Below, piece after piece: positions 18,270-26,522 of a stretch of 30,096 nucleotides of DNA. The stretch is from an uncultured Bacilli bacterium (lineage in GTDB: Bacteria; Bacillota_I; Bacilli_A; RF39; UBA660). The position numbers were made by a program, and so were the translations under genes. Each line of letters opens with the position of its first letter. The first letter of the stretch is position 1. The stretch is taken from positions 1 through 30,096 of the forward strand of contig CAKOSN010000024.1 of assembly GCA_934102255.1 (NCBI GenBank), read 5' to 3'. The notes beneath the pieces are model-generated. The model saw nothing but the letters and a program-made list of their open reading frames with translations. It did no database searches and was not told the origin of the DNA.

Positions 18270-19688
18270 ATGACAAAGAAAAATATAATATTTTTAAGTA
18301 TATCTTTAGTATTAATAATATTACTAGGAATAGGAGTATCTTATTCTATGTGGAATATTAGTGTATCACAAGATGCTAATAATACAGCTTATACCGAATG
18401 TTTTGATTTATCTATAACTAATAAAGAAAATAATATTAATTTAAATAATGCTTATCCGATAAGTATTGATAAAGGTAAAAGTTTAACTCCTTATACTTTT
18501 ACTGTTACTAATACTTGTGATATTACTGCAGAGTATAATATTAACTTAGAAGTATTAAATAGTAGTACTTTATCCAGTAAATTTGTAGATGCAATGTTAG
18601 AAAATAATGATATTAGAGAAATAAACTTGCTAAGTAATTTTGAAAACGCGGACAAAGTAAATACTAGTAGTGTTGAAAGTAGAAAACTTACAACAGGTAT
18701 CTTAAAATCTAATGAAAGTAAAGATTATTCTTTAAGACTATGGATAGATTATAATACTACCTTAGAAGATTTAAATAATGAGATTAAAACATTTAAATCA
18801 AAAATAGTAGTGGTTGGAAAACCAATTAATTATGATGGTGATATAGTTTTTAATTTTGACTATACAGGTGATGAACAAACTTTTACTGCACCGGTTTCAG
18901 GGACATATAGGTTAGAGACATGGGGAGCACAAGGTGGAGGTCCAGAAGATAATAAAGGAGGTTACGGCTCATACTCTAATGGAATAATAAAATTTGATTT
19001 AGAAAATGAAATTTTTATTAATGTTGGTGGACAAGGTGATATATCTAGTAATACTATATCTGATTTAGCGATTGGTGGATATAATGGAGGTGGTTCAGGT
19101 TCTAATCGAAATCCTGATTGCTCTAATTTTATTACTGGTGGCGGTGGCGGAGCAACACATATTGCAACAAAGTCAGGTTTACTTAGTGCTTTAGAAAATT
19201 TTAAAAATAATATTTTGATAGTTTCTGGCGGTGGTGGCGGAGGTAATTTCTGTAATGTTGCAAATCATGGAGTAGGCGGCTCTGGCGGTGGTATGAGTGG
19301 TAATTATCCATATAATTTAGGATATGATGCCAAATATAATGGCTACGGTTCTGGTGGTAATCAAGTTATGGCTGGATGTGGTATTAAAAATATTCATTGT
19401 GGAAAATTTGGTAGTGGCTTTTCTAATGGAAGCACATATGGTGCAGGTGGCGGCGGAGGATATTATGGTGGTGGCTCCAGCCATATAAATGCTGCCGGTG
19501 GTGGTTCTGGTTATATTGGAAATTCACTTTTAACAAATAAAGTAATGTACTGTTATAATTGTGAAGCATCAACTGAAGAAAGTACCAAAACTATATCTAC
19601 TACTTGTAGTGAAGAAACTCCAACCAGTTATTGTGCTAAAAAAGGAAATGGCTATGCAAGAATAACTTTAGTAAGTATAGATGAATAG
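18270..19688 (+). CDS. TasA-like N-terminus fused to a glycine-rich domain
   Basis: This 472-aa protein has a signal/anchor at residues 5-25 ending in VSYSMW, then a TasA-like domain to about residue 188 with the paired cysteines (CFDLS, NTCD). From about residue 190, FDYTGDEQTFTAP, GTYRLETWGAQGG and later GGGGGATH, GGGGGG, GSGGG, GAGGGGGYYGGGSSH and GGGSGYIG match the ALK/LTK-type glycine-rich domain (Gly_rich family). A cysteine-containing tail (CYNC, CSEE, YCAKK) ends in GYARITLV. It replaces the C-terminal module of its neighbours. AAAGGAG precedes the ATG. The next gene starts 10 bp after the stop, so the two are one unit. It is likely displayed outside the membrane. Confidence 0.85.
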   Translation: MTKKNIIFLSISLVLIILLGIGVSYSMWNISVSQDANNTAYTECFDLSITNKENNINLNNAYPISIDKGKSLTPYTFTVTNTCDITAEYNINLEVLNSSTLSSKFVDAMLENNDIREINLLSNFENADKVNTSSVESRKLTTGILKSNESKDYSLRLWIDYNTTLEDLNNEIKTFKSKIVVVGKPINYDGDIVFNFDYTGDEQTFTAPVSGTYRLETWGAQGGGPEDNKGGYGSYSNGIIKFDLENEIFINVGGQGDISSNTISDLAIGGYNGGGSGSNRNPDCSNFITGGGGGATHIATKSGLLSALENFKNNILIVSGGGGGGNFCNVANHGVGGSGGGMSGNYPYNLGYDAKYNGYGSGGNQVMAGCGIKNIHCGKFGSGFSNGSTYGAGGGGGYYGGGSSHINAAGGGSGYIGNSLLTNKVMYCYNCEASTEESTKTISTTCSEETPTSYCAKKGNGYARITLVSIDE

Positions 19689-19698
19689 GAGAAATATC

Positions 19699-21671
19699 AT
19701 GAAAAAGAAAATAATAATACCAGTTTTAACTATTCTGGGTATATCTTTAATACTAGTGGAAACATCGTATGCTTACTGGAGATTTACCTATATTAGTGAT
19801 AAAACTAATATAGGTAAAAGTAAATGCTTAAGTATAGAATTAACTAATCAAAAGAATGAAATTAGTTTAACTAATACATATCCTATAAGTGATATAGAAG
19901 GTAAAAAATTAACACCTTATTCTTTTACTATTAATAATACTTGTGATACCTTTATTTCTTATGATGTTAACTTAGAAATGTTAGAAGGTACTACTATGAA
20001 TAGTAAGTATATGGCGGTAATGGTTAATAATGAACATAAAGAATTATTAAGTAATTTAGACAGTGCTAATACAGTTATGAGTAGTAGTGTAGAATCTAAA
20101 AAGTTAGTATCTGGTTCTTTAGGAGTAGGAGATTCTGTAGATTATACTTTAAGATTATGGATGGATGAATCAGTTACTTTAAGTGATGATGCTATGAATA
20201 AGAATTTTACTTCTAAAATAGTAGTAACTGCTCAACCTAGTAATTATAGTCCTAAAGAAGCAGGTTATGATACTTTACTTGATGCGATACTGGCTAATGA
20301 GTATCAGACTACGCCTGAGAAGGCTATAGAAAAGATAAAGGCTAAAGATGAAGTTGATTTAAGCAAGACAGCTCCAATAATAAAATGGGTAGAGAAGACT
20401 AGTGACAAGATATCAAAAGAAGTGACAAAGCCCGCACTATCTTCATTAAATATAGATGATGTCACAAGCAATTTGACTGAAAATGATACTAAACTTAAAT
20501 TATATACATCATATACTTTTGATAATGAGACGGGAAAATATCATTTAAGTAATCCAATGTATATTGATCCGACAGAAATAAATTTTAATTCAAATGTAAA
20601 ATATTATATTCAAAATGATAGTATATCTTTTAATCAGTCAACTAATAAATTATTTAGTTCTTCAAATATTGAGGGACCTAATATATATTCTATTGAAGGA
20701 GCTACTAAAGCTAACTCGACAGCCATTTGGAATAATAAAGAATATGATAGTATAGTATATAATTTAAATTTAACGACATTAACAGAAGTAGAACTGGAGG
20801 TTGATAAGTCAGATAAAGGCTTATATCAAGCATTAGATGATTATGGGACAACTTACTATTATCGAGGTAATGTCAAAAATAATAATGTTTATTTTGCTGG
20901 GGTTTATTGGCAAATAATTCGTATTAATGGAGATTGTTCCATAAGACTTATATATAATGGTACTGAACATAATGCCATAGGATTAAATCAATCAATAAAT
21001 AATAAGATATATAAATTTAATAACGAACATAATAGTTCGATATATGTTGGGTATATGTATGGAAATTATAATGCTAGTACTTTTAATGAATCATTTGCTA
21101 ATATAAATGATTCAGATATAAAAAAACAGTTGATGAATGGTATAAATTAAATATTGAAAAAAATTTTGGGCAATATATATCCAGTAATGCCGGCTTTTGT
21201 GGTGATAGAAGTGTCTATTTAGCCGATAATAATATTCCTGCAAATAAAAATATATATTTTGGCTCTTTTGAAAGATTTAATACTAATGATTCTATTTTTA
21301 TTTGTCCAGATAAGGATAGAGATTTATATACAACATCAGATTCAGATGTAGGTAATAAATCTTTAATTTATCCAGTTGGCTTAATTACATATGATGAATT
21401 AATCTTTGCAGGAATGGTAAAATCCAATCTTAATAAATTATCGTACGCATATTCATCTCAGAATTATTGGACGATGTCTCCTGCTTATTATGAATATGGC
21501 CCTGTAGTTGCAAATATTTGGAGTCAAAATGGTACTGGTTATTTATATCCTTGGACTTGGTCAAACTATGGTCTTGGTGTTCGCCCTGTTATAAATTTAA
21601 AATCAGATGTTAAAATTACTGGTGGCATTGGCACTTCAAATGATCCATACGTGATAGACACTAATAATTAA
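19699..21671 (+). pseudogene. TasA-like surface protein split by a one-base indel (phase-variable or broken)
   Basis: The start is 19699 (MKKKIIIPVL), behind AGGAG, rather than the in-frame ATG at 19681 that contains that ribosome-binding site. The N-terminal part has an anchor ending in SYAYW, a TasA-like domain (CLSIE, NTCD), the AGYDTLLDAILANEYQTTPE linker and the first half of the C-terminal module (RINGDCSIRLIYNG, VGYMYG). At the A tract 21121-21126 the frame is lost and translation stops at 21150. One extra A restores KKTVDEWYKLNIEKN, then NAGFCGDRSVY, YPVGLITYDELIFAG, YWTMSPAYYE, VRPVINLKSDV and NDPYVIDTNN to 21671. The downstream frame has no other stops, so the lesion is recent, a sequencing error or a slippage switch. 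Confidence 0.85.
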
Positions 21672-21673
21672 TA

Positions 21674-21744
21674 AATGGGGCCAAATAAAAAAACATAACT
21701 TCAGTATGTTAGTTTATAAAAATCTCTTATCAAAAGGCCCCATT
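21674..21744 (+). terminator. GGGGCC hairpin after the split surface gene
   Basis: AATGGGGCC (21674-21682) pairs with GGCCCCATT (21736-21744) across a 53-nt loop. It corresponds to the hairpin at 18161, including the tctcttatcaaa segment before the 3' arm, so the 3' flanks of the two genes are homologous. There is no good T run after it. Confidence 0.5.
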
Positions 21745-21757
21745 ACTTATAAATATT

Positions 21758-21783
21758 CTGGTAGAAAATCTATCAGTTTTTTT
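21758..21783 (+). terminator. Intrinsic terminator upstream of module 2
   Basis: CTGGTAGA (21758-21765) pairs with TCTATCAG (21769-21776), with a 3-nt loop and seven T. It insulates module 2 from upstream transcription. Confidence 0.85.
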
Positions 21784-21833
21784 AATATGTATAATTTATA
21801 AATATTATCCATATACTAACTAAATATAACTCT

Positions 21834-22126
21834 TTTCATAGAGCATCTAACTCTATGAAAGCGTATTTTCGGACTTTATTTTTAACTTATATATAAACTA
21901 TACCACATATTTTCGGCATTTGAAAGGGGATATTTTTCATCTTTTTAGTCAATTTTGTGGTCAGAAAATTTGCACGCAATCTCCGCATTTATAAGGGATT
22001 GCAAGAACTTTTATGGTCAATTAAATCCAAATCTATTCTGGTCAAATTTATGGTCAGAAATTTCTAAACCACAGTAATTACAGGGGTTTGAAGCCGATTT
22101 TTCATAGAGTTAGATGCTCTATGAAA
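21834..22126. other. Invertible promoter module 2
   Basis: A 245-bp core lies between perfect 27-bp inverted repeats (21834-21860 and 22100-22126). Arms are CATAGAG and CTCTATG. Spacers are CATCTAA (21844-21850) and TTAGATG (22110-22116), exact reverse complements and different from module 1. GTCA motifs start at 21947, 21959, 22015, 22040 and 22052, with the same 12/56/25/12 spacing as module 1. The 97 or so bases after the right repeat are nearly identical to those after module 1, including ccgaaaatacggg and the untranslated leader up to gtagtaagga, which marks a duplicated switch-plus-leader cassette. Confidence 0.85.
21897..21907 (-). promoter_or_regulatory. Extended -10 promoter inside module 2, facing away from the gene
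   Basis: Minus-strand TGTGG then TATAGT (-10 at 21902 to 21897), with TTTCAA 17 bp upstream as a weak -35. Orientation and position match module 1. Confidence 0.55.
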
Positions 22127-22222
22127 CCGAAAATACGGGCTAGTGGTTATTGTGGGTTACACTAATTTAGTAATTAATTTTAAAAAATTGGTAATAATAA
22201 AGTAGTAAGGATTTTGATAAGA

Positions 22223-24172
22223 ATGATAAAAAATAAAAAGATTAAAATATTAACAATAAGTATATTATGTATATTAACTATAACTATTGGATTAAGTTAT
22301 GGTTATTATTTATTAAATAAAGTTCAAGAAAATAATAATATAGCAGGAAGCCAATGTTTTAATTTAGAATTTACTAATGAAAAGAATGCTATTAGTTTAG
22401 ATAATATGTATCCTATAAGTGATGAAGAGGGTAGAAAACTAACACCTTATTCTTTTACGATAACTAATACTTGTGATATGTTAGCAGGATATACTGTTAA
22501 TATGGAGATGTTAGAAGGTACTACTTTAAATAGTAAGTATTTAGATGTTATGGTTAATAATGAACAAATTAAGTTACTTACTAATTATGAATCTACTAAT
22601 ACTGTAATAACAGGTAGTACGGAATCAAGAATATTAGCTAAAGGAACTTTAGCGTATAATGATTCCGTGGATTATACAGTTAGATTTTGGATGGATAAAG
22701 ATGTTGAAGATACAGAATCTATGAATAAAATATTTAAGTCTAAAATAGTAATATCAGCAACACCTAGTAGTTGGAATCCTAAAGAAGCAGGATATGATAC
22801 TTTACATAATGCGATACTTGCTAATGAGTATCAAACAACACCAGAAGATGCTATAAGTAAAATAGAAGCAAAAGGAACACCAGATTTTAGTCAAACGGCA
22901 CCAATAATTACTTGGGTACCTTCAAAGGGGAACATTATGACTAGGAAGATTGAAAAAATTAATGAAGAAGTTATTAATGATAGTGCTTTGAACACAATAG
23001 GGTTGACAAAAGAAAGTTCACTTTTACTTGTTGGCAGAAATTATTCCTTTGATAATAAAACCGGAAAATATACTTTGACAGATACTATATATGCGGATCC
23101 TACCAAATTGGATTATAATGATGATTATTACTTTTGCGGTGCTGGTGTAAGCTATAATTCAATTACAAATTCTATAAGTACTTATGATAGCAATTCGTGT
23201 ATCAGTCTTTTAAAAATAACTTCAGCATCGAAAAAGTCTCAAGGAGTAGCAGGGACACTAAATTATCGAATATTATATAATTTATCTGGAGACTCACTGT
23301 TGCAATTAGAAAATGAAAACGATAAATCTGATAAAGGTTTATATCAAACAATTGACGACTATGGTGTGACATACTATTATCGAGGAAATATAAAAAACAA
23401 TAATGTATATTTTGCTGGCTTTTATTGGCAAATAATTAGGTTAAATGGTGATTCATCGATAAGAATGATATATAATGGTACGGAAAAAAATGCCAGAGGT
23501 AGTTCAAAAAATATTAATACAATCGCCTTTAATCAAAATAAGAATAAACCTGCTTATAGCGGCTATATGTATGGTAAAAATTTTGATACTTATGAAAATA
23601 GCATTAAAAATGAATTGGATTCAAATATAAAAAATGTTTTAGATGTCTGGTATAAAGAAAACTTAAATAGTTATGATGAATATATAAATGACAGTGGATT
23701 TTGCAATGATCGAAGTTTATTTGAGGGAGATGGAAAATCTCTTACTATTAATAGTAAATATTCATCACTTAAAAGATTTTATGACAATTTGATAAGTTTG
23801 AAATGTTCTAATTTAGCTAATGATTTGTTTACATTAAAAAATAATTCAATAGGTAATAAGTCGTTAATATATCCGATTGGTTTAGTTACTTATGATGAAT
23901 TGATGGCTGGGGGACTAAATAATAAGTATTTAAATAAAATGTCTTATCTTTATTCTGATTCTAATTATTGGACTATGACTCCAACCCAGTATGTTGCAAG
24001 TGCCATGTATACGGCTTTGTGGGCTTCCCTTACGGAAGGATATATAAATTTTTATTACAGTCCAAATGAGGTGCTTGGTGTACGGCCTGTTATTAATTTA
24101 AAATCAGATGTTAAAATAACTGGAGGAATAGGTACTTCTAATGATCCGTATGTTATAGATACGAGCAAATAG
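22223..24172 (+). CDS. TasA-like surface protein with C-terminal surface module
   Basis: The start is placed at ATG 22223 (MIKNKKIKIL). An in-frame TTG at 22214 sits only 3 nt after the AAGG and is less likely. The 649-aa protein has an anchor ending in SYGYY (the usual W is Y here), a TasA-like domain (CFNLE, NTCD), the AGYDTLHNAILANEYQTTPE linker, a variable central stretch, then the C-terminal module: YYYRGNIKNN, IIRLNGDSSIRMIYNG, SGYMYG, GFCNDR, YPIGLVTYDEL, YWTMTPTQY, VRPVINLKSDV, NDPYVIDT. It is the intact relative of the split gene at 19699. Module 2 probably controls it. Confidence 0.85.
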   Translation: MIKNKKIKILTISILCILTITIGLSYGYYLLNKVQENNNIAGSQCFNLEFTNEKNAISLDNMYPISDEEGRKLTPYSFTITNTCDMLAGYTVNMEMLEGTTLNSKYLDVMVNNEQIKLLTNYESTNTVITGSTESRILAKGTLAYNDSVDYTVRFWMDKDVEDTESMNKIFKSKIVISATPSSWNPKEAGYDTLHNAILANEYQTTPEDAISKIEAKGTPDFSQTAPIITWVPSKGNIMTRKIEKINEEVINDSALNTIGLTKESSLLLVGRNYSFDNKTGKYTLTDTIYADPTKLDYNDDYYFCGAGVSYNSITNSISTYDSNSCISLLKITSASKKSQGVAGTLNYRILYNLSGDSLLQLENENDKSDKGLYQTIDDYGVTYYYRGNIKNNNVYFAGFYWQIIRLNGDSSIRMIYNGTEKNARGSSKNINTIAFNQNKNKPAYSGYMYGKNFDTYENSIKNELDSNIKNVLDVWYKENLNSYDEYINDSGFCNDRSLFEGDGKSLTINSKYSSLKRFYDNLISLKCSNLANDLFTLKNNSIGNKSLIYPIGLVTYDELMAGGLNNKYLNKMSYLYSDSNYWTMTPTQYVASAMYTALWASLTEGYINFYYSPNEVLGVRPVINLKSDVKITGGIGTSNDPYVIDTSK

Positions 24173-24201
24173 TTATATTATTTGTATCAAGTTATAAAAT
24201 A

Positions 24202-24240
24202 AATAAGTAACAAGTACTACTATAGATGAACTTACTTATT
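24202..24240 (+). terminator. Weak hairpin after the surface gene
   Basis: AATAAGTAA (24202-24210) pairs with TTACTTATT (24232-24240). There is no strong T run, so termination is uncertain. Confidence 0.35.
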
Positions 24241-24316
24241 GTTATAATTTCTAATATTGATAATAAATATATTATCAAAAGAATAATAAATCTTTAAAAA
24301 TAAAAATTAAAATATG

Positions 24317-24352
24317 AAACTAATAGATGCATAGTGCTTTTATTAGTTTTTT
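24317..24352 (+). terminator. Intrinsic terminator
   Basis: AAACTAATA (24317-24325) pairs with TATTAGTTT (24341-24349), then more T. It lies about 145 bp after the surface gene and before the 43-aa gene. The 24241-24316 stretch holds only AT-rich sequence. Confidence 0.65.
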
Positions 24353-24382
24353 CTAATCTCAAAGATGACATAGAATAAATTT

Positions 24383-24414
24383 TGGTATAAATCGCAATAA
24401 GGATAATGGTTATC
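24383..24414 (+). promoter_or_regulatory. Possible promoter and small palindrome upstream of the 43-aa gene
   Basis: TGG then TATAAA (24386-24391) is an extended -10 without a clear -35. It is followed by a short palindrome, GATAA-tgg-TTATC (24402-24414), near the expected start of transcription, which could be an operator. Weak evidence only. Confidence 0.3.
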
Positions 24415-24468
24415 ACAAAATGAAATGAAAGAGTAAATACACAAAATAATAACAAATAGGAGGCACAT

Positions 24469-24600
24469 ATGAATTATAACGAAGAACTCATTAAATATAT
24501 TAATAATTGTAGATGTGATGAATCAATATTTATAGAAAAAATTAAAGACTACTTTAAAAAAATAATAGTGAAAAATTTAAGACAATTTATGTTTATATAA
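24469..24600 (+). CDS. Small hypothetical protein, 43 aa
   Basis: The ATG at 24469 follows an ideal ribosome-binding site (ATAGGAGGCAC). The frame runs 43 codons to TAA: MNYNEELIKYINNCR, then CDESIFIEKIKDYFKK, then a basic tail IIVKNLRQFMFI. It is amphipathic and basic at the C-terminus, with two cysteines spaced C-x-C and no signal peptide. It sits alone between a terminator and module 3. It could be a short regulator or toxin-like peptide, or the truncated start of a larger gene. I do not recognise it. The strong ribosome-binding site is the main support. Confidence 0.5.
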   Translation: MNYNEELIKYINNCRCDESIFIEKIKDYFKKIIVKNLRQFMFI

Positions 24601-24724
24601 ATAGGACTTAAAAAAATAATTTTAGCTTTAAAACTTATAATGTGTATTTATGTGGTGTAAGTTTTTTTGTTCGCAAATAGTATATGACTGGTCATTACAA
24701 TACCATATATTATTTATCAAAAAA

Positions 24725-25016
24725 ATTCATAGAAGTTAAAACTCTATGAAAGCCAAAATACGAACTCTATTCTTAATTTATAGCATAAATATACCACATA
24801 AATCCGCTAATTTCCATAAAAAATTGTCAGTTAAAAATCATGATTGTGGTCAAAATTGTGGTCAGAAAACTCTTTCTCAAGCCTAGGTGAATACTGGCAT
24901 TGGAACACTTTTTATGGTCAAACAAATGGAATTCTATTCTGGTCAAATTTCTGGTCAAATGGCCTTTTGGGCCAGTATTCACCTGGCGTTTTCATAGAGT
25001 TTTAACCTCTATGAAA
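24725..25016. other. Invertible promoter module 3
   Basis: A 244-bp core lies between 27-bp inverted repeats (24725-24751 and 24990-25016; 25 of 27 match). Spacers are GTTAAAA (24735-24741) and TTTTAAC (25000-25006), exact reverse complements and unlike the other modules. The only arm mismatch (CATAGAA) is in the outer left arm. GTCA motifs start at 24848, 24860, 24916, 24941 and 24953, again 12/56/25/12. The sequence between the elements has diverged strongly from modules 1 and 2, so the conserved spacing is informative. A second inverted repeat (24883-24898 and 24971-24986, 15 of 16) encloses the last three GTCA motifs. The 24601-24724 stretch before the module holds no gene. Confidence 0.8.
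24788..24798 (-). promoter_or_regulatory. Extended -10 promoter inside module 3, facing away from the gene
   Basis: Minus-strand TGTGG then TATATT (-10 at 24793 to 24788), with TGGAAA 17 bp upstream. Same position and direction as in modules 1 and 2. Confidence 0.5.
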
Positions 25017-25096
25017 AATGTAAATGTGCAGTAAATATAAATTTAGTCAAAATATTCTTGTTTTAAAAAAATAATAAATAGTAAGGACAATGATTT

Positions 25097-26434
25097 ATGA
25101 AGAAATTTAATAAAGATAAATATTTAAAGAAATTAAAGTATAAAAGAATATTACAAAACTATTCAAAATACTTTTATATAAGTATACCTTGTATATTATG
25201 TTTAATATTAAGTATATATTTTACTTATTCTAAATTCTTTGTATCAAACGAAGAAGAAGTAATAAGAACTACGGTTGGAGAATTTATATATGGAGATATG
25301 GTATTAAGTTATACTTTAGATGGCGTAGCTGGTACTAATACCTTTCCTAAACAAAATACTGGTGTAGAAGGTACTAGTGTTACCTGTGATAATGAGGCTA
25401 CGGCTACTTGGGATAATTCTCTTTGGTCAATTAAAATGACTAGTATTGGTAATGGTTCTAGAGTAAAATGCAAAGTGGCATTTACTACACAAGAAACTAA
25501 AACTATATCAGGTATTACTTTTAATTTAAATACTTTTAGTCCAGATTTTTCTAAGTCGGCTTGTAGCGATTGTGAATCTAAAGAAGCGGGAGTATTTGCC
25601 GCTGAAGATGATTATGGTACTAGTTATTATTATAGAGGTAGTGTAGAAAATAACTATGTTAGTTTTGCTGATTTAACTTGGCGAATTATTAGAATTAACG
25701 GTGATGGTTCTGTTAGAATCATTTTAAATGATATAACTGGAATTAACAGCACCTTAAATAATAATTATAATGACAACGCATACGCTGGTTATATGTATGG
25801 AACGCCCAGTTCTTCTACATATGCAGAGACCCATGCCAATATAAATGATTCAAATCTGAAACAAGCAATAGATTCTTGGTATGTAAATAATTTAAAATCA
25901 AATTATGAGAACTATTTAGTTGATGCTGGTTTTTGTGGTGACAGAAAATCTACAACAATGAATTCAAATGATTGTATAGGAACGACCAGAAGTTATTATA
26001 AACCTTATAAAAGAATACTATCAAGTAACCCTTCAATTAAATGTCTTCAATCAAATGATTTATATACAACAAATACTTCTAATATTGGAAACAAAGCATT
26101 AAAATATCCTGTGGCAACAATAACTGCTGATGAAGGTGTTATGGCTGGAAGCAGTGGAGGGATATTTACTGGTGAATTTTCAAATTTAAAAGATAGTTCA
26201 AATTATTTAAAAATTAATACTAATTTTTGGACAATGACCCCAGCTGGTTATTATATTTTAGATGGTAGAGATTATATATATTTTTATTCTTTTGTAATAT
26301 ATTCTAATGGTCGTATAAGTGATAATGGTATTGCGACTAATCTTGGTGTAAGACCTGTTATTAATTTAAAGCCAGATGCTATAAAATATGGTACAGGAAC
26401 TTCATCAGATCCTTACCGTGTAACTGAAAATTAA
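25097..26434 (+). CDS. Membrane-anchored surface protein without the usual TasA-like domain
   Basis: This 445-aa protein has a basic, tyrosine- and lysine-rich cytoplasmic lead of about 25 residues, then a membrane segment (about 27-47: YFYISIPCILCLILSIYFTY). The lead is longer than in its neighbours and no YAYW motif is present. A distinct N-terminal extracellular part follows (residues about 50-150, with CDNEATATW and RVKCKVAF). The C-terminal module then has DDYGTSYYYRG, IIRINGDGSVRII, AGYMYG, GFCGDR, KYPVATITADEGVMAG, FWTMTPAGYY and LGVRPVINL. Paired cysteines CSDC precede the module. AAGG lies 10 nt before the ATG. It lies 84 bp past the right arm of module 3, which probably controls it, and has its own terminator. 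Confidence 0.8.
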   Translation: MKKFNKDKYLKKLKYKRILQNYSKYFYISIPCILCLILSIYFTYSKFFVSNEEEVIRTTVGEFIYGDMVLSYTLDGVAGTNTFPKQNTGVEGTSVTCDNEATATWDNSLWSIKMTSIGNGSRVKCKVAFTTQETKTISGITFNLNTFSPDFSKSACSDCESKEAGVFAAEDDYGTSYYYRGSVENNYVSFADLTWRIIRINGDGSVRIILNDITGINSTLNNNYNDNAYAGYMYGTPSSSTYAETHANINDSNLKQAIDSWYVNNLKSNYENYLVDAGFCGDRKSTTMNSNDCIGTTRSYYKPYKRILSSNPSIKCLQSNDLYTTNTSNIGNKALKYPVATITADEGVMAGSSGGIFTGEFSNLKDSSNYLKINTNFWTMTPAGYYILDGRDYIYFYSFVIYSNGRISDNGIATNLGVRPVINLKPDAIKYGTGTSSDPYRVTEN

Positions 26435-26441
26435 TAATATT

Positions 26442-26475
26442 AATAGTCATAAAATTTAATGTTTATGGCTATTTT
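26442..26475 (+). terminator. Intrinsic terminator
   Basis: AATAGTCATAAA (26442-26453) pairs with TTTATGGCTATT (26462-26473), a 12-bp stem with one G-U pair and T residues after it. It lies 8 bp after the stop and upstream of module 4. Confidence 0.8.
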
Positions 26476-26522
26476 TAGTATAAAAAATTCATATTTGAAC
26501 AAAATATTTCTTAAATAAAAAT

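Noticed and set aside
22214..22222. TTG start for the surface gene after module 2
   Set aside because: It is only 3 nt from the ribosome-binding site; the ATG at 22223 has more plausible spacing and matches paralogue N-termini.
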